Under the pieces are notes generated by a model that saw nothing but the letters and a program-made list of their open reading frames with translations, was not told the DNA's origin and searched no databases. DNA of 64,000 bases. Origin: Alkalihalobacterium chitinilyticum. GTDB taxonomy: Bacteria; Bacillota; Bacilli; Bacillales; Bacillaceae_F. Both the position numbers and the translations under genes were made by a program. The stretch is from assembly GCF_029028005.1 (NCBI RefSeq), contig NZ_JAOTPO010000009.1:1-64000 (forward strand). The letters are read 5' to 3'. Position 1 is the first letter of the stretch. The number at the start of each line of letters is the position of its first letter. Below are positions 44,369 through 52,941 of this stretch, in pieces.

Positions 44369-45583
44369 CTAAAATGAATTGTTTACAAATTGAACTTTAA
44401 TTTCAAATTCATTAACATAGTTAGGTTTTTTTAGTTTAACTGTGTTTAAATATAACTCACCATCAATAGAAGACATTGATCGAAAGGTTGCTTGATATTG
44501 ATTGGTTGTACCTTCAATTCTTTTAGGAGCTTCATCAAAATGGTATTCATTACCGTCTGTATCTTCAATCCATAAAACCATTGCTTGCTGATAGGCATGG
44601 TATCCTTTCGTCTCGTATGTGACATTAACAATATCATTGTTCTCCTCAACCGTTAAAATCTTTAATTGTCCCATCTTTCCTTGTGAAAGAGTGAATGCTT
44701 TTCCCTTCCATTTCTTTTTGACCTTTTTAGGTTGATGAGTACTGATGTCAACGAAATAAGGTTTGACTGTTAACGTTTTTGGTGTTTTTTTTAGGGGCTC
44801 AAAGTAATATTTAGAATTGCTAATAAACTTGTCGCCTTTAATTCTTCCACCCCCGCCACTACTTAATGGTTGTAGGACACGTCCTTGGTCGTCTACGATT
44901 TGAAAGGACAAAATGTGAGGATCTTGAGAGTTAAGACTTTCATAATCCATGACTTCTCTGTATTTTATTTCAATAGCAGTTGGGAAGAAGGTAATTTTGT
45001 CATAGTAAAGTGAATAATCATTAGCTTCTTTTTCTTTTGTAATGAAATACGAGTAATGGTGACCCTTTCTCTCAACAGGAAGTTCAAGGTACAATGATTG
45101 GTCTTTGTAGGATTGTAATCCAAGCAAGAAGGAATTGGGCAAGGAATATTCATCAGAAAGCTGAACTTCAAACATTCCAATATACATTCCAATATTCAAT
45201 CTAGTTTCACTAACCCCAAAACTGTGACTTCCGATTTGTCCATTATTAATTGAAATCCCTACGTCTAAAAAGCCGTTTCTATCAGGCCCGACTTTTAGGG
45301 TATCTATAGGTTCAATGATATAACCGATATAGATCTTCGACCCATCAAAAAGGCTCTCCGTAAAAGTAATGACGTTGTCCTCGATGGTAACTTTTTTATT
45401 TACAGCCGTTGTTAAACCTTTTTCACGAGCGTTTTTTAATCCTATATGACCAACTATGTCAAAAACCGAACCAATGTTAGTTGTAGATTTTAATTCATCA
45501 GCTTGAGTTGGATAACTATATAACCCTGCTATAAAAAACGAAAGTATAACAAGTGGAATTAATTTGAATTTACTTGACGCCAT
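44369..45583 (-). CDS. secreted/anchored DUF4179-DUF5643 ectodomain protein
   Basis: 404 residues from the ATG at 45583 (AAGGAGAC upstream). One N-terminal hydrophobic helix (LIPLVILSFFIAGLYSY), then a DUF4179 domain beginning at SVFDIVGHIGLKNAREKG with TESLFDGSKIYIGYII, and a C-terminal DUF5643-like region with FRSMSSIDGELYLN. DUF4179 proteins are usually anti-sigma factors with a cytoplasmic zinc-finger head; here no such head exists, so only the sensing part remains. No sigma factor gene is adjacent. Function unknown. Confidence 0.78.
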   Translation of the reverse strand: MASSKFKLIPLVILSFFIAGLYSYPTQADELKSTTNIGSVFDIVGHIGLKNAREKGLTTAVNKKVTIEDNVITFTESLFDGSKIYIGYIIEPIDTLKVGPDRNGFLDVGISINNGQIGSHSFGVSETRLNIGMYIGMFEVQLSDEYSLPNSFLLGLQSYKDQSLYLELPVERKGHHYSYFITKEKEANDYSLYYDKITFFPTAIEIKYREVMDYESLNSQDPHILSFQIVDDQGRVLQPLSSGGGGRIKGDKFISNSKYYFEPLKKTPKTLTVKPYFVDISTHQPKKVKKKWKGKAFTLSQGKMGQLKILTVEENNDIVNVTYETKGYHAYQQAMVLWIEDTDGNEYHFDEAPKRIEGTTNQYQATFRSMSSIDGELYLNTVKLKKPNYVNEFEIKVQFVNNSF

Positions 45584-45613
45584 TGGCAGTCTCCTTCTTA
45601 TCAAACTTTTAAC

Positions 45614-47011
45614 TTAAACCATTCTATTAGGATCGATTGCTTTTTTAACTTCATCTGACATTAACCCTAACTCTTGGAGAACTTGATTTAACGTCTTATT
45701 TTCAACATCAGCCTGCATTCCAATCTGAGCTGTAAGATCGTACCCCATAGATGGGCTGAGCCCAGTGACTAATGCTAAGCTTGCTTCCATCCAATTTTTA
45801 CATACTTCTTCATTCGCTTGAATCCCTGTAATACATTTTGTGACTAATGTCGAAACAGCATTAGCTAGTATATCGATGGCGTCAAGTAAAGTGTAGGCAA
45901 TGAGCGGCATCATGACATTAATCTCTAACTGAGCGGACATTCCGGCTGTAGCGATAGCTGCTTCATATCCGATGATTTGACAGCAAACCATATGAACCAT
46001 TTCTAAGATCGCTGGATTTACTTTTCCGGGCATAATCGTTGAGCCAGGCTGTACGGATGGCAGTGTTATTTCAGCTAAGCCTGTACGAGGTCCAGAACTT
46101 AACAAACGCAAATCACTGGTAATTTTTATTAAGTGAACAGCGAGCTCCTTTAAAGCCATCATTGTACGGATCGGTGCATTACGATTTTGCATAAAGCTAA
46201 ACAGGTTGGCTGGAGATCGAAAAGGGTAATTCGTGCGATTGCTGATCTCTAGAATAACTTTTTGCGGGTAATCTGGGTGTGTATTTATAGGAGTGCCAAT
46301 TGCATTGCCGCCTAAACCAATTTCATAAAGCGGGTCAACGGTTGCTTCAATTTGTGCGTACATTGATTCGATTGTCCCGGCATACCCTGAAAATTCTTGT
46401 CCTAATCGCATCGGCACTGCATCGTGTAAATGAGTTCTACCCGTTTTTAAAATGTGCATAAATTGATTAGACTTGTTTTGGAGCTCTTGTTGCAAATCAG
46501 AGATAGCAGGAAGAAGCCGTTGATTTATATTTTCTACTGCAGCCATATTTAGTGCTGCAGGAAATGTATCATTTGTTGATTGTGCCATATTTACATGGTC
46601 GTTTGGATGTACTCGAAATGTATTGAGAGAATGATCGATAGACCCACCTAATAACTCGGTAGCCCGGTTAGCAATAATTTCATTTGCGTTCATATTTTGT
46701 GAGGTACCAGCTCCCGCTTGGTATACATCTACGACAAAATGATCATCCCATTGTCCTTTTGTAACTTCCTCAGCGGCTGTAATGATGGCTTGAGCTATAT
46801 TTTGAGGTAATTTCCCAACCTCCATGTTCACAAGTGCCGCAGAAGCTTTAATAATACCTTGTGCTTTAATAAAGGATCGGGGCAGTTTTCTCCCGCTAAT
46901 TTGAAAATTCTCGAAAGCGCGTCGGGTTTGAGAACCATAGTACGCATTAGATGGAACATGAATTTCACCTAAAGTATCTTTTTCTTTGCGAAATTGATTA
47001 GATGGTATCAT
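45614..47011 (-). CDS. aspartase/fumarase family lyase
   Basis: 465 residues. Family signatures: SSTNDTFP-like AQSTNDTFPAA, TGRTHLHDAVPMRLGQEFSGYA, and GSTIMPGKVNPAILEM (the flexible catalytic loop). These fit both class II fumarases and aspartate ammonia-lyases; HDAVPM is closer to aspartase-like enzymes, while GKVNP is fumarase-like, so the substrate (fumarate, aspartate or another) is open. Divergent from the hydroxypyruvate isomerase gene. RBS AAGGAGATAA. Confidence 0.88.
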   Translation of the reverse strand: MIPSNQFRKEKDTLGEIHVPSNAYYGSQTRRAFENFQISGRKLPRSFIKAQGIIKASAALVNMEVGKLPQNIAQAIITAAEEVTKGQWDDHFVVDVYQAGAGTSQNMNANEIIANRATELLGGSIDHSLNTFRVHPNDHVNMAQSTNDTFPAALNMAAVENINQRLLPAISDLQQELQNKSNQFMHILKTGRTHLHDAVPMRLGQEFSGYAGTIESMYAQIEATVDPLYEIGLGGNAIGTPINTHPDYPQKVILEISNRTNYPFRSPANLFSFMQNRNAPIRTMMALKELAVHLIKITSDLRLLSSGPRTGLAEITLPSVQPGSTIMPGKVNPAILEMVHMVCCQIIGYEAAIATAGMSAQLEINVMMPLIAYTLLDAIDILANAVSTLVTKCITGIQANEEVCKNWMEASLALVTGLSPSMGYDLTAQIGMQADVENKTLNQVLQELGLMSDEVKKAIDPNRMV

Positions 47012-47154
47012 TATTTATCTCCTTAACATCCATTAATCTTAAAGGTTATTGTTTCCAGAGGAGATCTATATTATTTGAAAATTGATTTATGAAGGAATTT
47101 AGGATAAATTGTCGAAATAGTTTTAACTATCAATTTTATAGAGGTGTGTGTAAA

Positions 47155-47937
47155 GTGTTTCAATTTGCTGTTAATCTTTCAACGGTTTTTACTGAAGTAC
47201 CATTTCTAGAACGTTTTACTAAAGCAAAGGAAGCGGATTTTTCTTATGTTGAATGTCAATTTCCATACAGCTTTTCGATTGAAGATATTAAAAAGGAGCT
47301 TAACCAACATCAATTATCACTTGTACTTATGAACTTACCGCCGGGTAACTGGGAAAAGGGGGATCGCGGTTTAGCCGTTGATCCTTCTATGATGACTGAG
47401 TTTCGGGAAGGAGTTGAGGACGGGATCAAGTATGCGAAGGCTCTAGGCTGCTCAAAAATACACTGCATGGCAGGAGTACTGCCTGAAGGACTTGAAAGAG
47501 CGGTTGCGAAGAAAACGTACTTAGACAATATTCAATATGCAGCGAGTCGTTTTGAAAAACATCAATTAACACTACTCATAGAACCTATTAATTCTTTTGA
47601 TATGCCAGGTTACTTTTTATCGAATATTGAAGAAGCGGTTAACGTCCTTCGAGAAGTCGATTTACCAAACGTGAAGCTTCAGTATGATTTTTATCATCAG
47701 CAAAGAATTCAGGCTGGTTCCCTTATCTCAGCCTTTGAAAAGTACAAAAACCATATAGGACATGTACAAATAGCCGATGTTCCTGGTCGTCACGAACCTA
47801 GAACAGGAGAAATCGATTATGAATTGGTTTTTAAGTCGCTGGATAACCTTCAATATCAAGGGTTTGTTGGGCTAGAATACACGCCTAAGGGAAAAAGTGA
47901 AGACAGCTTTGTGTGGATGAGGAGGAATGGGAAATGA
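47155..47937 (+). CDS. hyi: hydroxypyruvate isomerase
   Basis: 260 residues from the GTG at 47155, with AGAGGTGTG upstream; the ATG at 47089 would add 22 residues that do not fit the family. TIM-barrel xylose-isomerase-like protein with FAVNLSTVFTEVPFLERF, NLPPGNWEKGDRG, LLIEPINSFDMPGYF and GHVQIADVPGRHEP, all Hyi hallmarks. It interconverts hydroxypyruvate and tartronate semialdehyde. Its stop overlaps the next start by four bases (ATGA). Confidence 0.93.
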   Translation: MFQFAVNLSTVFTEVPFLERFTKAKEADFSYVECQFPYSFSIEDIKKELNQHQLSLVLMNLPPGNWEKGDRGLAVDPSMMTEFREGVEDGIKYAKALGCSKIHCMAGVLPEGLERAVAKKTYLDNIQYAASRFEKHQLTLLIEPINSFDMPGYFLSNIEEAVNVLREVDLPNVKLQYDFYHQQRIQAGSLISAFEKYKNHIGHVQIADVPGRHEPRTGEIDYELVFKSLDNLQYQGFVGLEYTPKGKSEDSFVWMRRNGK

Positions 47938-48824
47938 ACATTGGATTTATCGGAACGGGTGTTATGGGTTCGAGAATGGTAAAAAGATTGTTAGCTGCGG
48001 GCTATAAGGTAACGGTCTATAATCGCTCTCCAGAAAAAGTCGAACCACTTATAAAAGAAGGGGCTTTTCAAGCAGAAGATATAGCAACTCTATCAAATCA
48101 GTCAGACGTAATTTGTACGTGTCTATCCATGCCTCAAGATGTAGAAGAAGTGTATTGTGGGAGCGGTGGGGTATTAGAACACACCAAGTCTAACACCGTC
48201 TGTATTGATTTTACGACAGTCGGCGTTGATACGAGTAAATATGTTGCGATGAAGGCTGTTGAAAAAGGGACCGATTATTTAGATGCACCTGTTAGTGGCG
48301 GTCCAGAAGGAGCGGAACAAGGAACATTAACTATCATGGTCGGTGGAAAAGAGACTTCTTTTGTTCAAGTTCTTTCAATATTAGATGTGTTAGGAAAGAC
48401 AATCAAGCACCTCGGCCCAACTGGATCGGGTAGTGCAGCCAAATTAATTAACCAGTACTTAGTAGCTGTTCATTCCATTGCTGCTTCAGAGGCTATGGTA
48501 ACAGGAACAGCCCTCGGTTTAAATCCTGAACATCTTTTTGAAATATTACAAGTAAGCTATGGAGATAGTAAAATGCTACGAAGACATATGGGAGATTACG
48601 TTTTAGACCGCCAATTTGAACCTGGCGGCGCTGTAAAATACGTTCACAAAGATGTGAAACTAGCTAATCCATTATTTGAACAAGCAGGATTACAGGAGTT
48701 TTCCGGACGGTTTGCCGAACGAGCTTTTCAAGAAGCGATTGATCAAGGGTTTGCCGATTTAGATATGTCTGCCGTTATCCGTCCTTTGGAAGAAGAATGC
48801 GATGTCGTTGTTAAAAAAAGATGA
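47934..48824 (+). CDS. garR: tartronate semialdehyde reductase (3-hydroxyisobutyrate dehydrogenase family)
   Basis: 296 residues from the ATG at 47934 (GAGGAGGAAT upstream). N-terminal NAD(P) motif IGFIGTGVMGSRM, substrate-binding DAPVSGGPEGAEQGTLTIMVGG and the catalytic lysine in GSGSAAKLINQYLV. Coupled to hyi, it would reduce tartronate semialdehyde to D-glycerate. The glyoxylate carboligase that usually completes this pathway is not in the window. Confidence 0.9.
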   Translation: MNIGFIGTGVMGSRMVKRLLAAGYKVTVYNRSPEKVEPLIKEGAFQAEDIATLSNQSDVICTCLSMPQDVEEVYCGSGGVLEHTKSNTVCIDFTTVGVDTSKYVAMKAVEKGTDYLDAPVSGGPEGAEQGTLTIMVGGKETSFVQVLSILDVLGKTIKHLGPTGSGSAAKLINQYLVAVHSIAASEAMVTGTALGLNPEHLFEILQVSYGDSKMLRRHMGDYVLDRQFEPGGAVKYVHKDVKLANPLFEQAGLQEFSGRFAERAFQEAIDQGFADLDMSAVIRPLEEECDVVVKKR

Positions 48825-48900
48825 TGGGAAGTATTTTGGAGAAGGTAGTAACGAAGCTGTAAGGTCAACCACGTGAATGTAATCTAATTATCAAAAAACA

Positions 48901-48934
48901 GGATGCAAATCAAATCTAGATTTGATTTGCATCC
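48901..48934. terminator. perfect 34-bp palindrome, garR / gpx2
   Basis: GGATGCAAATCAAATCT and its exact reverse complement lie back to back between two convergent genes. Read on the minus strand it is followed by TGTTTTTTG, so it can terminate the lipoprotein peroxidase transcript; on the plus strand the T-run is absent. Confidence 0.8.
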
Positions 48935-48959
48935 AAATACTAAGCTAATGAGACTATAA

Positions 48960-49529
48960 TCACTGGCCCAACGCGGCTTCAATTGCCTTAATTACTTGAT
49001 CGTCATCGGGCTTAATACGACTTCCGTACCGTTCAATGAGTTCACCATCACGTGAAATAAGAAACTTTTCAAAGTTCCATTTAATTGGGTCGCCTAAGGC
49101 TGTTAACTGTTTAAACAAAGGGTGAGTGTCCTCTTCCCCTGCATGAACTTTATCGAATACTTCAAATGAAACCCCGTAGTTTACTTGACAGAACTCAACG
49201 ATTTCCTCGACCGTACCTGGCTCTTGCCCACCAAAGTCATTGGATGGAAAGGCAAGGATTTCAAAACCTTGACTTTTGTATTTTTGGTATACACTTTCTA
49301 ACTGTTCGTACTGAGATGTAAAGCCGCATTTAGATGCAACGTTCACAATGAACAGCACTTTTCCTTCATAATCTTGAAGCTTCCTTTCATTTCCATCAGC
49401 TGTTGTTACACTTACGTTAAAAATTGAGTCCTTTGACATTGTATCTTCACTAATCCTTTCCGTTTCGGTAACTTGTTGCCCACAAGCGCTCAATAAGAGG
49501 GCGGACAATAAAAAGACCAACAATCGCAA
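48960..49529 (-). CDS. glutathione peroxidase family lipoprotein
   Basis: 189 residues from the TTG at 49529 (AGGTGAT upstream; GTG at 49538 is the alternative). A lipobox (LLSACG) ends the signal peptide, so it is anchored to the outer face of the membrane. The peroxidase domain has the active Cys in NVASKCGFTSQY, AFPSNDFGGQEPGT (Gln/Asn site), and IKWNFEKFLI. It is a second GPx in this window; the other is cytosolic (15508-15984). Its extracellular reductant is unknown. Confidence 0.9.
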   Translation of the reverse strand: MRLLVFLLSALLLSACGQQVTETERISEDTMSKDSIFNVSVTTADGNERKLQDYEGKVLFIVNVASKCGFTSQYEQLESVYQKYKSQGFEILAFPSNDFGGQEPGTVEEIVEFCQVNYGVSFEVFDKVHAGEEDTHPLFKQLTALGDPIKWNFEKFLISRDGELIERYGSRIKPDDDQVIKAIEAALGQ

Positions 49530-49686
49530 CTCGATCACCTATTTCTTAATTATGTCAATTAATTAAGGCATCCATTTTATTCAAGTAAAGTATAGTACAA
49601 TGGCATGGTAATCTCAAACATTATGGTATTCCTATCCATTAACATATAATATACTGTTTATAAGTGAAAATTGTGGGGGAATACAT

Positions 49687-50175
49687 ATGAAGTGTTTAAT
49701 CGTTTATAGTACTTCACATGGGACAACAGAAAAAGCATCCAAACTTCTTTCTCACTATTTTGAAGGTAATGTTGAACTTGTAGACTTAAATAGGAGTATC
49801 TTTCAGCCTAAAATTGATCGGTATGACACGATTATTATTGGCGGTTCTATTCACTTGGGTACAATCCAAAAAAAAGTGAGACAATTTATAAAAGCAAATC
49901 TTGATCAACTGTTAACTAAAAGAGTCGGGCTTTTTCTTTGTTGTATGAATGAAGGTGAATTAGCAAAAGAGCAATTTAATAAGGTATACCCAGTTCAATT
50001 AAGAGAGCACTCCTTCGCCAACGGACTTTTTGGCGGCGAGCTCCTGTTTTCACAGATGAACTTTTTAGAACGGCAAATCGTTACGAAAGTTAAGGGCATT
50101 AGTAGTGACGTTACTAATTTAAATGAAGAATCCATTCGTGCATTTGCTAAGCAGATGAATGAAAAAATCAGCTAG
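49687..50175 (+). CDS. flavodoxin-domain protein (HemG-like)
   Basis: 162 residues. FMN-binding YSTSHGTTEKAS at the N-terminus, GGSIHLGTIQKKVRQFI in the middle and FANGLFGGELLFSQM later, the pattern of the flavodoxin_5/HemG protoporphyrinogen oxidase group. Bacillus normally uses HemY/CgoX for that step, so the role here is more likely general electron transfer. Preceded by TGGGGGAAT. The permease gene follows 44 bases later. Confidence 0.85.
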   Translation: MKCLIVYSTSHGTTEKASKLLSHYFEGNVELVDLNRSIFQPKIDRYDTIIIGGSIHLGTIQKKVRQFIKANLDQLLTKRVGLFLCCMNEGELAKEQFNKVYPVQLREHSFANGLFGGELLFSQMNFLERQIVTKVKGISSDVTNLNEESIRAFAKQMNEKIS

Positions 50176-50219
50176 TCCCTAATTCAGTTTCAGTCGAATG
50201 AACAGCTAGGAGTGGCATT

Positions 50220-51575
50220 ATGGGAGAAGTAAATTATCGTCATAAAGAGAAAATTCCAGTCGTAGAACGGTATGGTTTAGAGTCGGTACCCATTCATTTG
50301 CGAACGACAACTTCGATTGAATATGCGATGATTCAGATGGCCATCTCAGTCAATGCAGGAAATGTATTAATTCCTGCATTAGCAGTACTGCAAGGTGGCT
50401 TATCTTTTTTTCAGGCAGTGTTATCAACGATGATTGGTGCAACTGTTGCATTTATTTTCGTCTCATTTTTAGCGTTACCAGGTGCAAAATACGGTATTCC
50501 TGCACAATATGCTATTCGTTCGATTATGGGAGTAAAGGGGGCACGGTATATTGCCTCACCGGTTCGGACGATTACATCACTATACTGGTTTGCTGTACAA
50601 ACGATAGGTGGGACATATCTATTAAAAGAGTTACTAGAAAGAGTCGCATCAATCGAGGTCCCTTTTACCCCGCTCGCGTTAGTAATGGCTACGATCATGG
50701 CAACTCTAGCACTCATTGGTTTTGAAGCAGTTAAAAAGATGACGAAGTATTTTTTACCACTGCTTTTTATGGGTGGTGTCGTTATGCTCTATATATTAAT
50801 AACTGCTGATCGAAGTGGTATCGTAATGTCGGACGTAAATACACATGATGGAACTATACCAATAGGAACGATGATGTTCTTTGCAAGCTTAGCCTTTGTT
50901 CAGTATATTTCTGGTGTTAGCTCAGCTTCGGATATGGCTCGGTACGCAAAATCTACAAAACACGCATATTTTGGGTTGTTAACAGGCAATACAGTTGGTT
51001 TTGCATTAACCGCAATACTAGGAGCTTATACTGCAACGATTTCAGGAAATTGGAATCCGTATGTTGTTTCGAGTCAGCTTACTAGTTCATTTATTTTAAC
51101 TGCGATTATCTTTGTCGCAGCCATTTTTTCAATGATTACGATTAATTTAAGTAATGCGTATACAGGTGGATATAGCTTATTAAATAGTATTCCTCATTTA
51201 GGTAGAGTTCGCAGTGCAATTATTTTTGGAGTCACAGCGGTTACTCTAAGTGCTTTTCCAAATCTAGTGACTAATGCGCAAGTTTATATTTCATGGATGG
51301 GTGCGCTTATTATCCCGCTTTCGGCTGTTATTGTAATTGATTATATTATCATTAAAAAACGTGAACTAACTTCAGTTGATTTCGAAAAGCTAACGACTAA
51401 TAGTTTTCACTATAATAAGACCGGATTGCTCACTATTAGTATAGGCATTGTTCTTTATTTGTGTCTCCCAGTATCTCTTTCGCCTGGTTTTATTACTTTT
51501 GTTGGAACTTGCTTCGTTTATATTGTTTTAAAGCTGTATAACAAAAGGAATGCAATTATGGATGAATTCCAATAG
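50220..51575 (+). CDS. NCS1 family cytosine/purine/nucleobase permease
   Basis: 451 residues, about 12 membrane helices. NCS1 features: VERYGLESVPIHLRTTTSIEY at the N-terminus, SVNAGNVLIPALAV in helix 1 and LPGAKYGIPAQYAIRS with the FGxxG-like loop. It imports a nucleobase or related compound by cation symport. The substrate cannot be read. RBS TAGGAGTGGC. A terminator follows. Confidence 0.9.
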   Translation: MGEVNYRHKEKIPVVERYGLESVPIHLRTTTSIEYAMIQMAISVNAGNVLIPALAVLQGGLSFFQAVLSTMIGATVAFIFVSFLALPGAKYGIPAQYAIRSIMGVKGARYIASPVRTITSLYWFAVQTIGGTYLLKELLERVASIEVPFTPLALVMATIMATLALIGFEAVKKMTKYFLPLLFMGGVVMLYILITADRSGIVMSDVNTHDGTIPIGTMMFFASLAFVQYISGVSSASDMARYAKSTKHAYFGLLTGNTVGFALTAILGAYTATISGNWNPYVVSSQLTSSFILTAIIFVAAIFSMITINLSNAYTGGYSLLNSIPHLGRVRSAIIFGVTAVTLSAFPNLVTNAQVYISWMGALIIPLSAVIVIDYIIIKKRELTSVDFEKLTTNSFHYNKTGLLTISIGIVLYLCLPVSLSPGFITFVGTCFVYIVLKLYNKRNAIMDEFQ

Positions 51576-51650
51576 AAAATCTCTATCAAGCTATTATAAA
51601 TATGATAAAATGATATAGGTTTTATATCATTATCGCTTCGCTTAAATAAT

Positions 51651-51680
51651 AGGTGTACCATTTTTGGTATACCTTTTTTG
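51651..51680 (+). terminator. intrinsic terminator after the NCS1 gene
   Basis: AGGTGTACC (51651-51659) pairs with GGTATACCT (51666-51674) with one G-T pair, followed by a run of Ts. Confidence 0.88.
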
Positions 51681-51783
51681 TCATAATAGAAGTAGTTAAA
51701 CAAGGCTCTTTTGTAAGTTTTGAGAAGAACCAAAAAGCAAGTACACATTTTTAAATTTCATTATAAAAAGGATGGTGCTCAGA

Positions 51784-52941
51784 TTGAAATTTTTCCATAC
51801 CGCAGATTGGCATCTCGGAAAATTAGTACAAGGTGTCTATATGACAGAAGATCAAAAACATGTACTAGACCAATTGATCAAAGAAGTAGAAAAGGAAAAG
51901 CCAGATGCTGTCGTCATTGCTGGAGATTTATATGATCGCTCCATTCCACCGACTGAAGCTGTCGATCTACTAGATGAAGTATTAGAAACGATCGTTTTAA
52001 AATTAAAAATTCCAGTACTTGCGATTGGCGGAAACCATGATGGTCCTGAGCGCCTTGATTTTGGAAGGAAAATTATGAAGACGAACGGTTTTCATATTGT
52101 AGGTCAATACACAGATACGTTTGACCCGGTCATTCTGCATGATGAGCATGGAGAAGTACATTTTCATCTAGTTCCTTATGCCGAACCTAGTAAAGTTCGC
52201 TATGAAATGCAACTAGAAGACGTCCGATCTCATAATGAAGCAATGCAAGCGATTATTCATAAAATTGTTGAAACGATGGATAAAAACGCTAGACATATTT
52301 TCGTTGGACATGCCTTTGTAACTCCGTACGGAGAAGAAAAGCCAAATACAAGTGACTCGGAACGCCCGCTGGCGATTGGGGGAGCCGAGCATGTCAATGC
52401 TAACCTGTTTGCTCCGTTCCATTACACAGCTTTAGGGCATTTACACCAAGCCCATCACGTTGGGAATGAAAAAATTCGTTATGCAGGTTCACCATTAAAA
52501 TACTCAATCTCGGAAGAACATCATAAAAAAGGCTACTATATCATCGAGTTAGATCAAAGTGGTGAAGTGTCAGTTGAAAAAAGATTGTTAGAGCCACGCC
52601 GAACGATACGTACTGTAGAAGGTAAGATTGATGAAATTGAGCAGCACGAACGCAATGAAGATTACGTATTTGTTAGATTATTAGACGAGAGTCCAGTCCT
52701 ATCACCGATGGAGAGGATTCGTTCGGTTTATCCTAATGCGATGCACGTAGAAAGAGTGATTTCCTTTTTAGCTGCGGATCATGACAACGAGGAAACGATG
52801 GCACGATCCAAAATGGATGAACTTTCTCTTTTTAAGGCGTTTTATAAAGAAGTAAAAGGCTCAGACATAACAGAAGAGACTGAACAATTATTCAGCGCAG
52901 TGTTACAAGAAACGATCAGACTGGATGGTGAGCGCAAATGA
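51784..52941 (+). CDS. sbcD: nuclease SbcCD subunit D
   Basis: 385 residues from the TTG at 51784 (AAGGATGGTG upstream); ATG at 51772 is inside that RBS. Mre11-type calcineurin phosphoesterase: FHTADWHLGK, IAGDLYDRSIPP, IGGNHDGPERL, VGHAFV and ALGHLHQAHH, giving all metal ligands. Cuts DNA hairpins and protein-blocked ends with SbcC. Overlaps sbcC by four bases (ATGA). Confidence 0.96.
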   Translation: MKFFHTADWHLGKLVQGVYMTEDQKHVLDQLIKEVEKEKPDAVVIAGDLYDRSIPPTEAVDLLDEVLETIVLKLKIPVLAIGGNHDGPERLDFGRKIMKTNGFHIVGQYTDTFDPVILHDEHGEVHFHLVPYAEPSKVRYEMQLEDVRSHNEAMQAIIHKIVETMDKNARHIFVGHAFVTPYGEEKPNTSDSERPLAIGGAEHVNANLFAPFHYTALGHLHQAHHVGNEKIRYAGSPLKYSISEEHHKKGYYIIELDQSGEVSVEKRLLEPRRTIRTVEGKIDEIEQHERNEDYVFVRLLDESPVLSPMERIRSVYPNAMHVERVISFLAADHDNEETMARSKMDELSLFKAFYKEVKGSDITEETEQLFSAVLQETIRLDGERK

